DNA of 64,000 nucleotides, taken from contig OX442314.1 in the NCBI GenBank assembly GCA_949358305.1, positions 20,205,060-20,269,059 of the forward strand, written 5' to 3'. Shown piece by piece: positions 36,926 to 48,842 of this stretch. The notes below the pieces were generated by a model. The model worked only from the letters and a program-made list of their open reading frames with translations, ran no database searches and was not told the DNA's origin. Origin of the DNA: Strigamia acuminata. Its lineage: Eukaryota; Arthropoda; Chilopoda; Geophilomorpha; Linotaeniidae. The number at the start of each line of letters is the position of its first letter. Positions within the stretch are counted from its first letter, which is position 1. A program made the translations under genes and the position numbers.

Positions 36926-39900
36926 ACGTTTTAGATTCAGCTTTATTAGCTCACAATTGGCCATCTTTTATCAAACTTTCAACTTATCATTTAAGTAATG
37001 GCGGCAATACGTCAACTGTTTCACCACAACAACACTTTGATGTATTGGTTGTGTTGTTAAAGCATTCGGATAAATGGATCAAGTTTTTAACTGCCAAAGT
37101 ATGATAATTAATAAAATTTACATATTTATTAGGTTTAAAAAATTAAATTTAAATACACTTATAGATTTTTAGTCCTCCTTTTGTTATTGAAAAGAAAACT
37201 GTTTTGTTTGTAATTGATGTTGATGGTCTGCAAATACAAATGTCTCCTCGTGTCGAAGTGAAGTTGCAGAACTTTATTATTTGGAGGCAAAATAAAATCT
37301 ATTTTCTATTGCACGATAAAAATTCAAAATGCAATGTAAAGTTTTAAATGCATTACAATTGTACCGACATAATGACTTTGCTTAATTTAAATCTAGATCT
37401 TCAATCTCCATATGATACAATACAGGACAATGATGCGTGATATTGAGAAAAGAACATTGGATATTCATTTTCATACATATGAAACAAAAATAATTCCTTT
37501 ACAAAAAACAAATATGTCTGTAGGAATTAATCCGGTAATATAATTCAATAATAATGTATTGTTAATAGTCATATCTAGGGCAAGGATAAATGCATAAATG
37601 TATTTTAAAAATATTATTTTGCATATTTACCCAAAATTGGCTATTAATGTATAAATCCCAAAGTTTGGAAAATAAATGCATAAATCGCCATTTTTCAAAA
37701 ATAAAATGGTGATTTGTGCCTTTTTTTTACAGTAAGTAACACGTGTAGTCGTGTTCAAAAAAATTGGACCCTCACTCTATGCTGGAAATTGAACTTGAGT
37801 AATTTCGTGTTTTGTCACTAGGTGAAACACCAGACATCAACAAGTGATAATACTTGTATAGCCTAGTATGAAATTTTTGGTGCATATTTTATGTGCATAA
37901 AACAAATTTTATTTTGCATAAATATACGCACTTTAGTCATATCATATTTCATTTTTTCTGTATATCAGTTTTCGCCAGATGCAATTGTAGTAAAAGACTC
38001 GAACGGGACAAAAACATTCACTGGATTTGTGTACGAATTATTAGTTGACTATTTATTTCCCATGATGAATTTAAAGTAATAGAATTAATACATTGTACTA
38101 TTGCTTCACTAGGTGCATAATTTATCTTCTATTATTCAGGATAATTGAAGTATACGGCAATCAAATTGAACCTCCAGGAGAAAACTTTGGTATAATGAAC
38201 ATGATCATCGAAAAAGTAAAACAATCTTAGTATGCACTTGCATGCTCTTCACTCATAATCATAAAATAGCCATATTACACAAATTAATTAATGTGTTTGG
38301 ATTTAATAAATTAAATATACCGATATAACTAGAGAAAGTAGATAAATTTCTGCTTCAACCAAAGATTTGAACGATTGTCATCGTAAAAAGCAGCAAGAAT
38401 TTTTTCACTGACCACTTAACCACAACTGCCTGCAATAACAATTTGTAACATTAAATCCTGACAACAATGTTTTGCCGAGTGGCATTGAAGACAAGAAGTC
38501 TCATCAAGTGTGACTACAGAGTTCAGTCAACTCGCCTGGTCAAAGAAAGGAAACAATTGATGAGTCCACTAAACCAGTCAAGAATGTGTGGAATAGGACT
38601 ACAGAAAAAAGTTTAATCATCCAGTTAAGGTTCAACAAAAACGAGTTTCCAAAAATCAGATAAACATCTGGTTTAGGAAAAATAAAATATCCGAAGACCT
38701 CTATGGTTACTACTGATGTGTTATCATCTTATCTTAAAAATAAACTGAAGACGATTTTTTCGTTATCTCAGTTCCCTCAATACTTACCATTTGCAATTTT
38801 GATGCATTGTATTTGAGTCCTCTCCGCAGCATCATTTTGTTCGAACTTTGCCGTGAAGCTACTTTTGCAGCATTAGGGATTCTCCCGATGCACAGAATCT
38901 TGAGCTTATATCATTACAGTAGGTGCATTCAAAAACTCTAAAACGCCTCTAAAACTCGTTTCGGGTTTGTACGTGACGTCATTCCCATTGAATAACATGG
39001 GAAATGAATGTTATTCAATGGGAATGACGTCACGTACAAACACGAAATGAGTTTTGCATACGTTTTAGAGTTTTTGAATGCAGCTAGTGCATTTAAGAGA
39101 TGATGCACAGTAGTGATTTTAGATCAAGATTCCGTGCCCCAACTATTGTTTCGGTTTAATTAACTGCAACTACAAACTCAAATGCTATTGTTCGTATATT
39201 TTAGAAACTTAATACAAGCACTACAGCTTTCATAATGACACCGCCGCGAGTAAATGATTTTGATTGGGTATCTTTGCCAATGAAATACGACTATCTGGGA
39301 TTAGCAGTTCGCCAATCGTTTGAAACCAACGAGTTTGATTTTTTAGCATTCACTCAACCTTTCACACTTACTTCGTGGGTTATCATTGCAGTGTTTACTG
39401 TTGTGTTTTCAAAATTAGATGACATCGTTCAAAAACACTCTCGTAAGTTAAGGTCTACAACACTGATTTCCCTATTTATTTCCGTATATATCATTTTTTT
39501 CCAACAGTTTCGAAGAAAACTTTAAGTTTTACACGTTCATTTCTCTTTTTCTGGCTTACATTTGCATTTTATAATGCAGTTATTTACGCCTATTTAACTA
39601 CTATAACCAGCACCAACCCCTACAACAGTTTACATGACGTACTAGAAGATAAAAGGTTTAAATTTTATGCCCACGCCAGATTTGATCTTCCCGTCATTTT
39701 AAAGGTAGCACGTAACAGTAGGGATTTTCCAAAATCCAATTTTAAATTCCATATCCTTTAGAGTGCAAAGACCAAGAAGTTTGTACAACTGAGGCAACGT
39801 TTGGAATCAAGTGACAATCAAGGAAAAGTGGAAAATTTCGAAGACGCTTACAATTTGGTTCTCAAAGTCAATCAATACAATGCATTTCTTCATTTTCTCA

Positions 39901-40307
39901 ATTTAATGAAGCATGATGTAAAGCAAGACTGCAGATACCATTTTATAAAAATAAACTACGAAATTTCTGTTCCTCTGACATTTGGAAAAGGATCTCGATT
40001 TGTAGACATGTTTTCGCAAAAGTAAGTTACCTACTCGCAAGACATTTTATAATATTAAAAATTTTAACTTTTGTAATTTAGTCAGATATGGGTGAAAGAA
40101 TCTGGTCTGCTCACGAAACTTGAAGATAGATATCTTCCACACAAAATCTGCTCGGATAATCATTACTTAACCAAACCAATATCAATATATATCACGATAA
40201 GTTTGTTTGTATTTTTATTATGTGGAGTTTGTGCATCTCTGTTTGCATTATTCTTAGAATTTAGTTATTCCAAAGGAACATATAAAAGACCATCAGGTAG
40301 CCCCTAA
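36926..40307 (+). CDS. Ionotropic receptor (iGluR-like, IR family), 5' end missing
   Basis: Nine exons join in phase: 36926-37098, 37165-37335, 37397-37534, 37969-38075, 38140-38215, 39205-39442, 39508-39704, 39762-40021 and 40082-40307, giving about 528 residues plus an unseen N-terminus. The S1 ligand-binding half follows an amino-terminal region and includes FTGFVYELL and TPPRVNDFDWVSLPM. M1 is FTLTSWVIIAVFTVVFS, followed by LSKKTLSFTRSFLFFWLTFA and an M3-like helix (FYNAVIYAYLTTI) in place of the conserved SYTANLAAF of true glutamate receptors. S2 comes next, and M4 (ISIYITISLFVFLLCGVCAS) precedes a 20-residue tail. IRs are ligand-gated cation channels of protostome chemosensory, thermo- or hygrosensory neurons; which ligand this one binds cannot be told. 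AATAAA near 40396 is a plausible poly(A) signal. The 990-bp intron before exon 6 holds a palindromic miniature transposon. Confidence 0.85.
38932..39084. mobile_element. Palindromic miniature element with TGACGTCA core motif, in receptor intron
   Basis: TA duplications (38930-38931, 39085-39086) flank ends GGTGCATTCAAAAACTCTAA and, reversed, GCTGCATTCAAAAACTCTAA. Nearly the whole 153 bp folds back on itself and carries GTGACGTCATTCCCATTG on both arms. A relative sits at 50411-50525 in a DEG/ENaC intron. Confidence 0.8.
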
Positions 40308-41262
40308 ACTGGCAAAACTCTAGTACCACAAACTTTCTTTTGTCCCGTAATGCTAAAAACTACTGCTAGACCAGGCACTAGATATATATCCGGTAATAAA
40401 AATGTCTTCAATGATTTGTGTTTATTCTGTGATGAAACAAATCATTAAAAAATCTTTTAAAATCACCTTTATTCCCTGACATGCCCAGTCTCACGAGTAA
40501 TAAAAAGTAAGATTTCACACTAAGTTGTGTTTTGTCAGCTTGAAATTTATGTTTTTCTTTCAAATGGAAATGTTTGTTCACATAAAGATTGTTCTTAAAA
40601 TTTACAAATTAAAATATAAATTAATTCTTCAACAGAAGATAAATTTAAATTTTCGAAAAACAAAATTAATTGGTTTAATATGTTTTCCCTTTGGTTTCCA
40701 ACAGTTTTCATTTTTGATTTAAAAAATGGTTTTAATAAGTTAATTTATTTCATGTATTTAATGAATGTACTTACCGTAATAGCTCTACAATAATCTTTGT
40801 ATATTTTTATACCATGCGACCACAATGAGTTCAACGACGCCATTTTGGGTTTGTAAAATCTGGTATCAAGTTCACGCCGGCTTTTGGCTTAACCAGCTGC
40901 AAGATTTTTTAGAAAAAAATTAAATGCTGTGAAAAATTCATTGAATTTATTCTGATTTTATATTAATTTGTGTTTTAAAACGGCCAAGATTTTGAAATTG
41001 TAAATATAAATAGCAACAATCATTTAAACCTTCCACACAAGAACTAATTGTAAATGTTTGTAAATAAAGGATCAATAATTCTAAAACAAAAACAAAATCT
41101 ACCTTTATGATGTCCTAAATTCAATCTCCTACAATATTGTATATTGCGCCATTGAACTGGTGCGACCATATTTGACTGCTTCCATGGCGGTGTTTAACCA
41201 AACCTTGGGTAGATGTCGCCGCATCCTCTGCGTGCGACAAATCCATCGCCGAGGCATCAAAA
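40308..41262. other. Intergenic: receptor 3' UTR and TMEM59 promoter region
   Basis: AATAAA-like signals at about 40396 and 40496 probably end the receptor mRNA. A 65-codon frame at 40525-40722 is AT-driven noise. Sequence becomes richer in CpG from about 41150 (GGCGGTG, GTCGCCGCATCC), which fits a housekeeping promoter just before TMEM59; no TATA box is obvious. Confidence 0.5.
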
Positions 41263-42686
41263 ATGGCGGTCTTGTGGCTGCAGTATCTGCTCATAGCCGC
41301 TTTAAGTCATAATATTGTGTCGAGTAATGTTTTCGATCGAGTTTTGGACGATGTGCACGAATGCAAAGAAGAATGCGACAAAACGTACACGCAACAAACA
41401 GGTCCAGATGTAAGTGACGTAAAGATATTTAGGGTTATTTCTTGTGTTTACTCATGAATAAAAAATTAATGAAATAATGTCTGTGCAATGAATAATTAAC
41501 TTTTATGTTCCGATGGGATTGCGATTTTTTTCATACCTAATTCTGTTTGCTAGCAAAAACATGCGGCTTGTTGTAAACGAGGCTGTCGATTTTTCTCCAT
41601 TGTTGAATTCAGTAACGACCATCAAAACATGAACGGCACCAAGGACGCTTGTATGGCTTGTAAGTTAATCGTTTGCGTTCATTTTACACGTTGTAATTGA
41701 CAATTTATTTTTGCAGCTTGCATGGAGGCGTATAGTCAAACAGGAGACCGTTACGCGTGCAATATTGGTTGTTCGAATCAACTTCCATTTTCAGTAGAAA
41801 AACTAAAGAAGGTTTTTTTTTTTTTGTTTTTTTTTTAAATTAAAATTAAATATTTTTTTAAAAAAAATTATAATTCGGTTTATTTCTATTTCCAGATGAA
41901 AGATGATCCACCCAAGATGCATTTGCTCACTCCGTTAATGTTTGTACACAATATATACAACAACATGCTGAATCACATGTCACGTATGATGAGTGTCAGT
42001 TGGTCTTTTTATCTTCAACAAGATAATGGAAAAGTTGTAGTTATACAGTCAGAACCTGAAGTGATTACCGAGTATTTGGATATGGACGAAGTTGATTGTA
42101 ATAATCTAATAATTTGTTTCCGTCTGAAACGAGTTTGTAATCATTTTCTTTCGTATTAAAGATGAAAAGAACCAAGATGAGTCCAACACGGACGAAACGA
42201 CCAATGATGTGGACGGTTTACGAGACGAACTTCTCCAGTCTCCCGATATGACTTTTCAGCACATGTTACCGGATACATATCACTACAACCAGATACAATT
42301 TAATGACGGGCTCGTATCCTTGACCGAAGATGAATCGTCTAATAACATGGATTGGTTAGGCTGTGTTGCGCGGAAATCGGGACTGCCGCGATGGCTTATC
42401 GGTTTAACTATGCTGTCATCCGCTTTGGCCATGGTCTGGTTGTGTTTTACCACAACGGCAACTGCTCCTGATCATTACATACGTGCTCAGGTTGGTTCGT
42501 GAGTTAAAGCTTGCTTGGAATGATATTTTAAATTGTTTTGGTGATTTGTTTTTGCAGAAAATTAATTTATACCGAGATTTGGAGTATTTGAATGAAGTTG
42601 AACCTCAAGAAAAGGTGCGAATTCAACCGTTGAGGGAGGATGAGGCCGCGCCGTTACCTTTAAAAATTGTTTTGCCAAATGCGTAG
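41263..42686 (+). CDS. TMEM59: TMEM59 family Golgi/endosomal membrane protein
   Basis: Six exons in phase: 41263-41409, 41554-41659, 41717-41811, 41896-42097, 42162-42490 and 42558-42686, encoding 335 aa (human TMEM59 is of similar length, about 320). The start ATGGCGG lies in an A-rich context. Residues 1-20 form a signal peptide. A cysteine-rich lumenal region follows (CKEEC, ACCKRGCRFFS, CMEAYSQTGDRYACNIGC), as in the family. One transmembrane helix lies at about 261-281 (WLIGLTMLSSALAMVWLCF), with a 50-residue cytosolic tail containing YRDLEYL. TMEM59 proteins are type I membrane proteins reported to affect Golgi glycosylation and, through the tail, ATG16L1-dependent autophagy; the exact human ATG16L1 motif is not evident here. 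The exon 4 donor (GATT|gtaata) was chosen because it alone keeps the frame. The gene ends convergently with the cystinosin-like gene. Confidence 0.9.
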
Positions 42687-43394
42687 AGAATAATAACGAA
42701 ATATGTATCTTTATTATTCCGGTTTATTTTTATTTTTATTTTCTCTCGTGGTTGTAAATATTTCAAGTAATAATAATACATATTTGTAAACAACCAATTT
42801 TTTGGGTATTTTTTTGGTAGTTACAATTTTGACAATTATTAACTAATTTAATGCGTGTACCAAAGATTCTTATCAAAGTGTGTAATTTAATTGTATACTT
42901 TGCATTTGTTTAAAACTTTGAACAAGTGTGTTAATTTGTGCAATTGTCTCTTTTCGATGGTTTAAAACCACTTTTTAAATTGACGCTATTACAGTAGTTT
43001 GATGTGTTGATTTGTTTTATTTTTAAAATTGAATGTGCAGTAAAGAAAAAAAAATCATTTCAACGCCGATCTAATTAAAACATTTGTTTTTTTCTTTTGT
43101 TTATAATTTTACATTGTGGAATTTAAAAAGAAAATTAAATTGGTAAATTCAAAACTCGACTGCTTGTTGCAGAGTAATACATTTTTGCTATTCTTGTTGA
43201 TATTCCATAGAATAAAAATGATAAAACATTTTGTTTGCAGGAATGAAAAACATTTCAAAAGTTGCAAGTAAAAATATTATTTATCAAAGAATTAAATTAT
43301 CTATTTATTATAGTGATTCCTGTAAAAATATTTCTAAAACTTACCACAATGGTAAGTAATCCAACAAACTTCGTATTTACACTTCACAACATTA
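42687..43394. other. Convergent intergenic region (3' ends of TMEM59 and cystinosin-like genes)
   Basis: AT-rich and non-coding. A minus-strand AATAAA at about 43303-43308, some 90 nt past the cystinosin-like stop, is a good poly(A) signal. None is obvious for TMEM59. Confidence 0.5.
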
Positions 43395-44985
43395 TCATGC
43401 TGCCACATCAGTTTTCACTTCTTCAATTGGTTCGTAACCACCATCTTTGTATATGCAATAATTTTGGACCAGGAATACCGAACAGAAACCCATGGACATT
43501 AGACCAAGCCCCAACTTGGTTGGGTCTCCTACTATTGAGTTCCAATCGTCTATTTAAAAAGGAAAAAATAAATAAATAAAAAATATCATTTAAAAGATAG
43601 TATTAATTAGTTTTGTGTTTATTACTGACCATAATTCCAAGCGATGAGGACCATCTGTACAATGCTGAGACATCCGCCCGACAAGTCTAAAATGACACCT
43701 CCCATATGAAATCCAGTGGTTGATTTTCTTTTGTAATGAAAATATGCCTGTAATTTAATTTAGCAGCAAAAAAATTCAAAAATTTGAATTGTTTGTCGGA
43801 TAAATCAGTGGATTACCTGCGGTGTGTATTTGGTAACTGTTGTTACTAATTTGACGTATGAGAAATAATAAATAAACGTGAGCCATGAAATTAATCCTAA
43901 TGCCGCGATGGAAAGCAGAACCCATAGATAAGAGAGAAGTATCAGGAGGAGAAAGATGCATACTAGTGACACCAATTGGTCTTCATTCTTTAATAAAAGG
44001 ATTAAATAATTTTTTTATAAATAAATTATGAATAAATTTTTTGGAGGGAAATTATATTTATTTCATGAACCAAATGCTATCTGCAATGCAATTTGATTCC
44101 GTATAATCAACTAAAAAATGCAAATACATGACGTCACTGACCCAGGTTAAAATAAATTTTCCACTCGACTATGGTAAATCAAATTTGATTCCGTATAATC
44201 AACTAAAAAATGCAAATACATGACATCACTGACCCAGGTTAAAATAAATTTTCCACTCGACTATGGTAAATCAAATTTGAAATACTATACCGTACCCTGA
44301 ATACAATCGCTTGTATAATCCACACGAAACTCGCCCAAGTTGCATGAAGTGAAAAAAGACAATCGTTTAACTGAACTGGAATCACACCTTTTGGATTAAG
44401 CGCATTATACTCATTCTGTAGATAAATTTAAATTATTACAAATAAAAATTAATACATATTTTTTAGATTCAAAATACCTGTAATGCAGGAATCCAGTATA
44501 AGCCGCTATTAAATATGGCATACGTTAAATGACCCAAAAAACCCAGAGCAATATAGTCGAAATTAATTCCATCAACACTATATATAAAATTGTAATTAGT
44601 TTGATGCATTTTCACTTAGTTAACTCAATTCCCCATACTGTACCTTCTTCTGCTGACATTACTAAAAATCTGAGGATAAAAAGCAACAGTCCATGCTATA
44701 AAGTAAGCCCATCCCACGACCTGCGAAACAAGGTCTAATGTCACTGATGCTTGTTCAGCTTCACTAATACGAAGAAACAAATCGAAATTGTTCATTTACG
44801 TTCAGGGTTGTTGGTGTTTGATAGTTACAACTTGTCAATTCGTTTAAAAACATGTACAGGTACCTGTAACTTGTCGGTAACATAGCCAGCACCTTGTAGC
44901 ATGTTAGATTTTAGATTTGGTCTTACCGAGAAATATCCTGAAGAAATGTGGCGTGCATTCCCGATTTTTCAATCTTCTGCTGCAT
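43395..44985 (-). CDS. CTNS: Cystinosin-like PQ-loop lysosomal cystine/H+ transporter, lumenal domain not found
   Basis: Seven exons in phase: 44985-44927, 44763-44644, 44577-44478, 44415-44296, 43987-43817, 43747-43630 and 43549-43395 (280 aa). Two PQ-loop motifs are present: FYPQIFSN (PQ at residues 50-51) and KYTPQAYFHYKRKST (PQ at 189-190). Family signatures include VDGINFDYIAL, GVIPVQLND, MGGVILDLSGG and GDPTKLGLG. Cystinosin exports cystine from lysosomes with protons. Known animal cystinosins carry a signal peptide and about 100 glycosylated lumenal residues before the first helix; here the frame opens only about 35 residues before it, and an in-frame stop lies just 5' of the ATG. Upstream exons beyond 45 kb are possible but none is seen, and a non-LTR retrotransposon occupies that flank. 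An alternative in-frame ATG exists at 44795 (unspliced reading). The C-terminus is KTDVAA; a GYxxhi-type lysosomal signal may be GYEPI. Confidence 0.88.
44091..44274. repeat. Perfect-looking 92-bp tandem duplication in cystinosin-like intron
   Basis: Two adjacent copies (44091-44182 and 44183-44274) differ at only one seen position (GACGTC versus GACATC). This recent duplication lies inside the intron between exons 44296 and 43987 and does not touch splice sites. Confidence 0.85.
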
Positions 44986-45198
44986 CAGTTAATGTAATAA
45001 TCTTCCCAAATTACTGATTAGTTTTTTTTTTATATCTTTTTATTTAATTGCAGTCAAAGTTCATTGAGTCTTGCAGGTCGAGTAAACTATACACAAGTTT
45101 CATGGTCTGCAGTTTATTAATGACTCATGACTGAGTTTATTCTTGTCAAAACTTTCTTTTTTTATTATATTTTTTTGTGTGCTGTATTGCAAAGTTAT
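44986..45198. other. 5' flank of the cystinosin-like gene
   Basis: AT-rich, with no additional cystinosin exon recognised on the minus strand. Confidence 0.4.
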
Positions 45199-46331
45199 AA
45201 TAATAATAATAATATTGTTTATTGGAACTACTACCAGAGTAATCCTGTCCCTCCCAACAGCCTAAGCCTACAGGGGGAGAGACAGGACTTAATTAATACA
45301 AAAAACAAAACTGCCCACAAACTTGATAAGCATAACAACAAAAAATAAAAGTTTTTACAACAACTATTTCACCACTAAATAAACAATTAATCAATACATT
45401 AAACAAAAAAGTCATACAGTTCACGTTTAAGATCACCACCCGACAACCCAAAAATATCGATATTGGACGGCAAATCATTGACACAAGTACACAATCGACA
45501 TACAGAACTCACCCTCGAGGGGACGAAAACGTTATGTAGACGTGTAAAGTAGCAAGGAACATGAAACCGGAATTGACTCAACAAACTAGGGGAACACACC
45601 TGCCCCCGAATTATGGCCCCAACGAACAAAACATCACGAATAATAAACAGTGATTTGATAGTAGGAATTTTCAAAATTTTCAAAATATTCTCATAATTGA
45701 AAACAGAGGAACGAAAAAAACGACGATGGATCAAATGCGCAAAACGCCGCTGAACACCCTCCAACCGCGCAAGCAAATAATTAGAACAACCAACCCAAAC
45801 AGAGGATGCGAAAACCAAGCGGGAACGTATCATGGAAAGATACAGCAAACGCAAAGGACCAAAAGTACTAAAATCTCCGACCAACCTTGAAATAATACCC
45901 AAAATACGATTACAATTTGAAACAAGCTTCGTCACATGTGAAGTAAACAACAACGAGGAGTCAAACACTACCCCCAGGTCACGCTGCGTCATAGATCTAG
46001 ACAGATTGGAGCCAAACAAACTGTACGGAAACAAGATGCGATTACGCCGACGAGTAAACGACACGACCACAGACTTTGAAGCATTAATCTTCATGCGATT
46101 GGCCCTCACCCAATGCTCAACACGTACCAAAACACGTTGAAAAGCCTCACAGTCGCTGAGTTCCCCCACAGTACTACCAATCTTGGTATCATCAGCGAAA
46201 AATGATCGAAAAAACCCCGACAACAAATCAGACAAATCATTAATATATATCTTAAACAATATCGGCCCCAGTATCGAGCCCTGCGGAACACCAGCATCGA
46301 AAAGGTAGTTAAGTGTTTGATCTTGCACCAT
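45199..46331 (-). mobile_element. 5'-truncated non-LTR retrotransposon (Jockey/I/CR1 type) with (ATT)n tail
   Basis: A 310-residue open frame (46331-45399) begins inside the reverse transcriptase domain. GVPQGSILGPILF and the catalytic FFADDTKI motif lie in the first 50 residues, followed by thumb motifs (MKINASKSVVVSF) and the usual C-terminal region of the ORF2 protein. The endonuclease and the first RT blocks are absent. After the stop, a 200-bp 3' UTR ends in an ATT-repeat tail near 45199, as in I/CR1/Jockey elements. The remaining frame has no stop, so insertion was probably recent, but the copy is dead on arrival by truncation. It separates the cystinosin-like 5' end from the DEG/ENaC cluster. 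Confidence 0.85.
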
Positions 46332-46853
46332 TTATCTCACCATATCTTTGTGTCAGATTCAGACTATTTATTGATGGTCTTATTTCATGTTATTTATTTG
46401 CTTCGCAGCTGAAGCTTATACAGCAAATTTACTAATTGCTGATTAGATTAAAGCAAAGATGTGTTGTTGCTATTTTTCCAACAGTATACACACTTTCTGA
46501 ATACAATAAATTATTAATTTGACATAGTCGTTAGTTATATAAAAAGCAATTTGACTTCGCTGAACAAAGTACAAAAAAAATGCTAAAATTGATTTTATCG
46601 TGTAATTCGGTCATAAACCTATTTCCACACAATTTTAAATTGCACTAATGCAAATACTGTTGACACAAAAACGCGCTTAATGAAGATTGAAGACCGAGTT
46701 GTTGTAAAACATTAGCAAATTAATTTTTATATGATGAGGTACCAAGTATAACTACAATTATTATTATTGTTTAAATTAATACTATAAGCTAAACTCACTA
46801 AATAGAGCCGTAGTGGATACCATAGATTGCTTTATTCCCTGCTCAGACGTGAG

Positions 46854-48681
46854 ATGGAAAACATCCGAAGATTGCCCGTGTCCACCGTGCGAATACACCA
46901 CACCATTCCCATTCCAACATCCCGTTCTCGTGCTCGTGTCACTAAACTCAAAACTTTACTCAACGCGTTTGCCACTTGCATAAGTATAGCTGTATGTTCG
47001 TGGCAAGTTGGAACGTGCGCGAAGAAATACTTCGATTGGCCCATCGGTACAACAGTTTCCGTAGACACAGTCAATAGGTTCACATTCCCTGCATTGTACT
47101 TATGTCCGTACGATTCACTGGGAAATATGTACCGAGCTTTCGAAAATATCTGTAATAATCATTCTAAGTGTAGAGATGATAGTCTTCAAAATCAAATGTA
47201 TATGCCATATATGGAAGAATTGAATATAACCGTTCAAGATCTGTGGTCACACACTGCAATCCAAATGATTCGATCAAGTTTTCTGAGTGTGAGTTACGCG
47301 CAAGTATAATTGATTGTTTACATAATTTTCTTCCATTTTTCAGTGCCAAGACTCGTTAAATAAAAGTACTTGCGAAAATATTATGAATAATACCTATAAC
47401 CAGAGCAACGCGACATTTCTGGATGCATCTTATGCCAAATGCTATGTTTTAAACGTTACTGGTACGATAAACTAAAAACATACAATACGGTAAATTGAAA
47501 CGAGATCTGGCACTTCAGTCAGTTGGCTGAATTTGCGAACCTTGTGCACCAAAAGGCAGTTAAACATGTTTTGTTGTTTAAATACTGAGCGCATGCCCAC
47601 TGCTGCTGAAAACAGACCAAATCGGCCGCCATTTTTGAAGTTAGATCGAGACAAGCAGTTTAAAAAGTAGTCTAAATGTGTTGTTTAAAATGACGTTTAG
47701 TCTAAATTACTTTATGAATGTGCCTAGTATGACGAATTAATTAAATTGTATGCACTTAACATTTTTTTAAGATGTCTACTGGAATAGTCGAATTATGCCA
47801 CTGATTACTTGGACTGTCACGATATCTAAAAAGCCAACTTCTTCTTTAGAAGAATTAATACTATCGGTAAATTACTGGCAGATTTTAAATAACTCACTAA
47901 ATCAAAACTGCATGCTAATTTTTTTTTTAAATTTTATATGACAGGCCACTGCTGTGGAAAGTGCAGATTCAAACGACATAAGGTTGTTGTTTCCTTTCGG
48001 GTTTTACGCGGAAAATACAACTACGAGATTAGAAATTGTAGCAATCACGAAGGTAAATAAACGCATAACTTTAACACAGTTTAATTAAATATTAAAAATG
48101 CAATCTGTTTTGCATTTTTCCTTTAGTTTAATCGAGTGCAACCTTGTATAACAGAAGATGAATACAGAAAATGCACTAATGACTGCTATGATCAAGTTAT
48201 ACACGACGGATTTGATGAGTTGGAAGTAAAGGAACCAAACAAAACATTTTGTAGGTAAGTAACCACCAATTTATTTTCACGATTGCTGAATGGCTTTGAA
48301 CACACTACGTTCTATATTGGCAGGTATCCATTTTTAAAATCCAACAACAAATTTAAAAACTGTCGCAGTGTAGAGGATGTTCTTGAGACTGCTTATGAAT
48401 TATCCACTCAAGACCTTTCTACTTGCAACTGTCCGAAGCGTTGTACCAAAACTATGTACAGCATAATTGGAGTTCGAGAATACTTCCCTACTTTGACTGG
48501 CATCACGTTAATTTTAAAGCATTGTGTTAACTACAATGATGTAGTCGATGAATATTACATGTATTCCATTTCCAGTCTATTTAGTGATCTGGCCGGAAAT
48601 ATTGGTTTCTGCATTGGAATTTCCGTACTGGGCACGATGCACTATCTAGTCAAATTTATTATTCGATCATTCAAACCCTAA
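46854..48681 (+). CDS. DEG/ENaC (pickpocket-like) sodium channel subunit, copy A, intact
   Basis: Six exons in phase: 46854-47288, 47344-47461, 47772-47866, 47945-48052, 48127-48254 and 48324-48681 (413 aa). TM1 lies at about 34-52, followed by the post-TM1 motif FTFPALYLCPY (the family's FPA.T.C). The extracellular domain has a late cysteine cluster (TCNCPKRCTKTMYS). TM2 (about 384-405) carries the selectivity signature G-I-S within AGNIGFCIGISVLG. Members form trimeric amiloride-sensitive cation channels in mechano- and chemosensation, osmosensing or peptide gating. At 413 aa it is shorter than the usual 500-700, so the extracellular domain is compact. The N-terminal His-Gly gating motif is not seen. 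A splice-acceptor-like ctgctcag just 5' of the ATG suggests a non-coding first exon. ATTAAA near 48760 is the likely poly(A) signal. Confidence 0.92.
47557..47726. mobile_element. Left-truncated TAGGCGC-family miniature element in copy A intron 2
   Basis: The right end (ATTACTTTATGAATGTGCCTA) matches the complete element in copy B, but the left end is deleted at the junction GGCAGTTAAACATG. The same deletion is found in copy C. Confidence 0.6.
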
Positions 48682-48842
48682 GGAAACACGAAATGCACCT
48701 TTCTTTCATTCTTATTCAATCAAAACGCGAACTCTTAATTAAGTAATGCGTCATTTCTTTATTAAACCCAAACAAAAGTGACCTAATTTATCTTACCCCC
48801 TATAACAAGCACAAGTCTCATAAAATATACTCTGTATAACTT

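Larger units (their letters stand above)
46345..48842 (+). repeat. DEG/ENaC duplication unit, copy A
   Basis: The unit starts at TCTTTGTGTCAGATTCAG and includes about 500 bp of 5' flank, the whole gene and 160 bp of 3' flank. It matches 49233-51991 and 56507 onward. In its 5' flank, 38 bp present in copies B and C are missing between two AACAG direct repeats. Confidence 0.85.

Noticed and set aside
45832-46140. 102-codon plus-strand frame
   Set aside because: Antisense to the reverse transcriptase frame.
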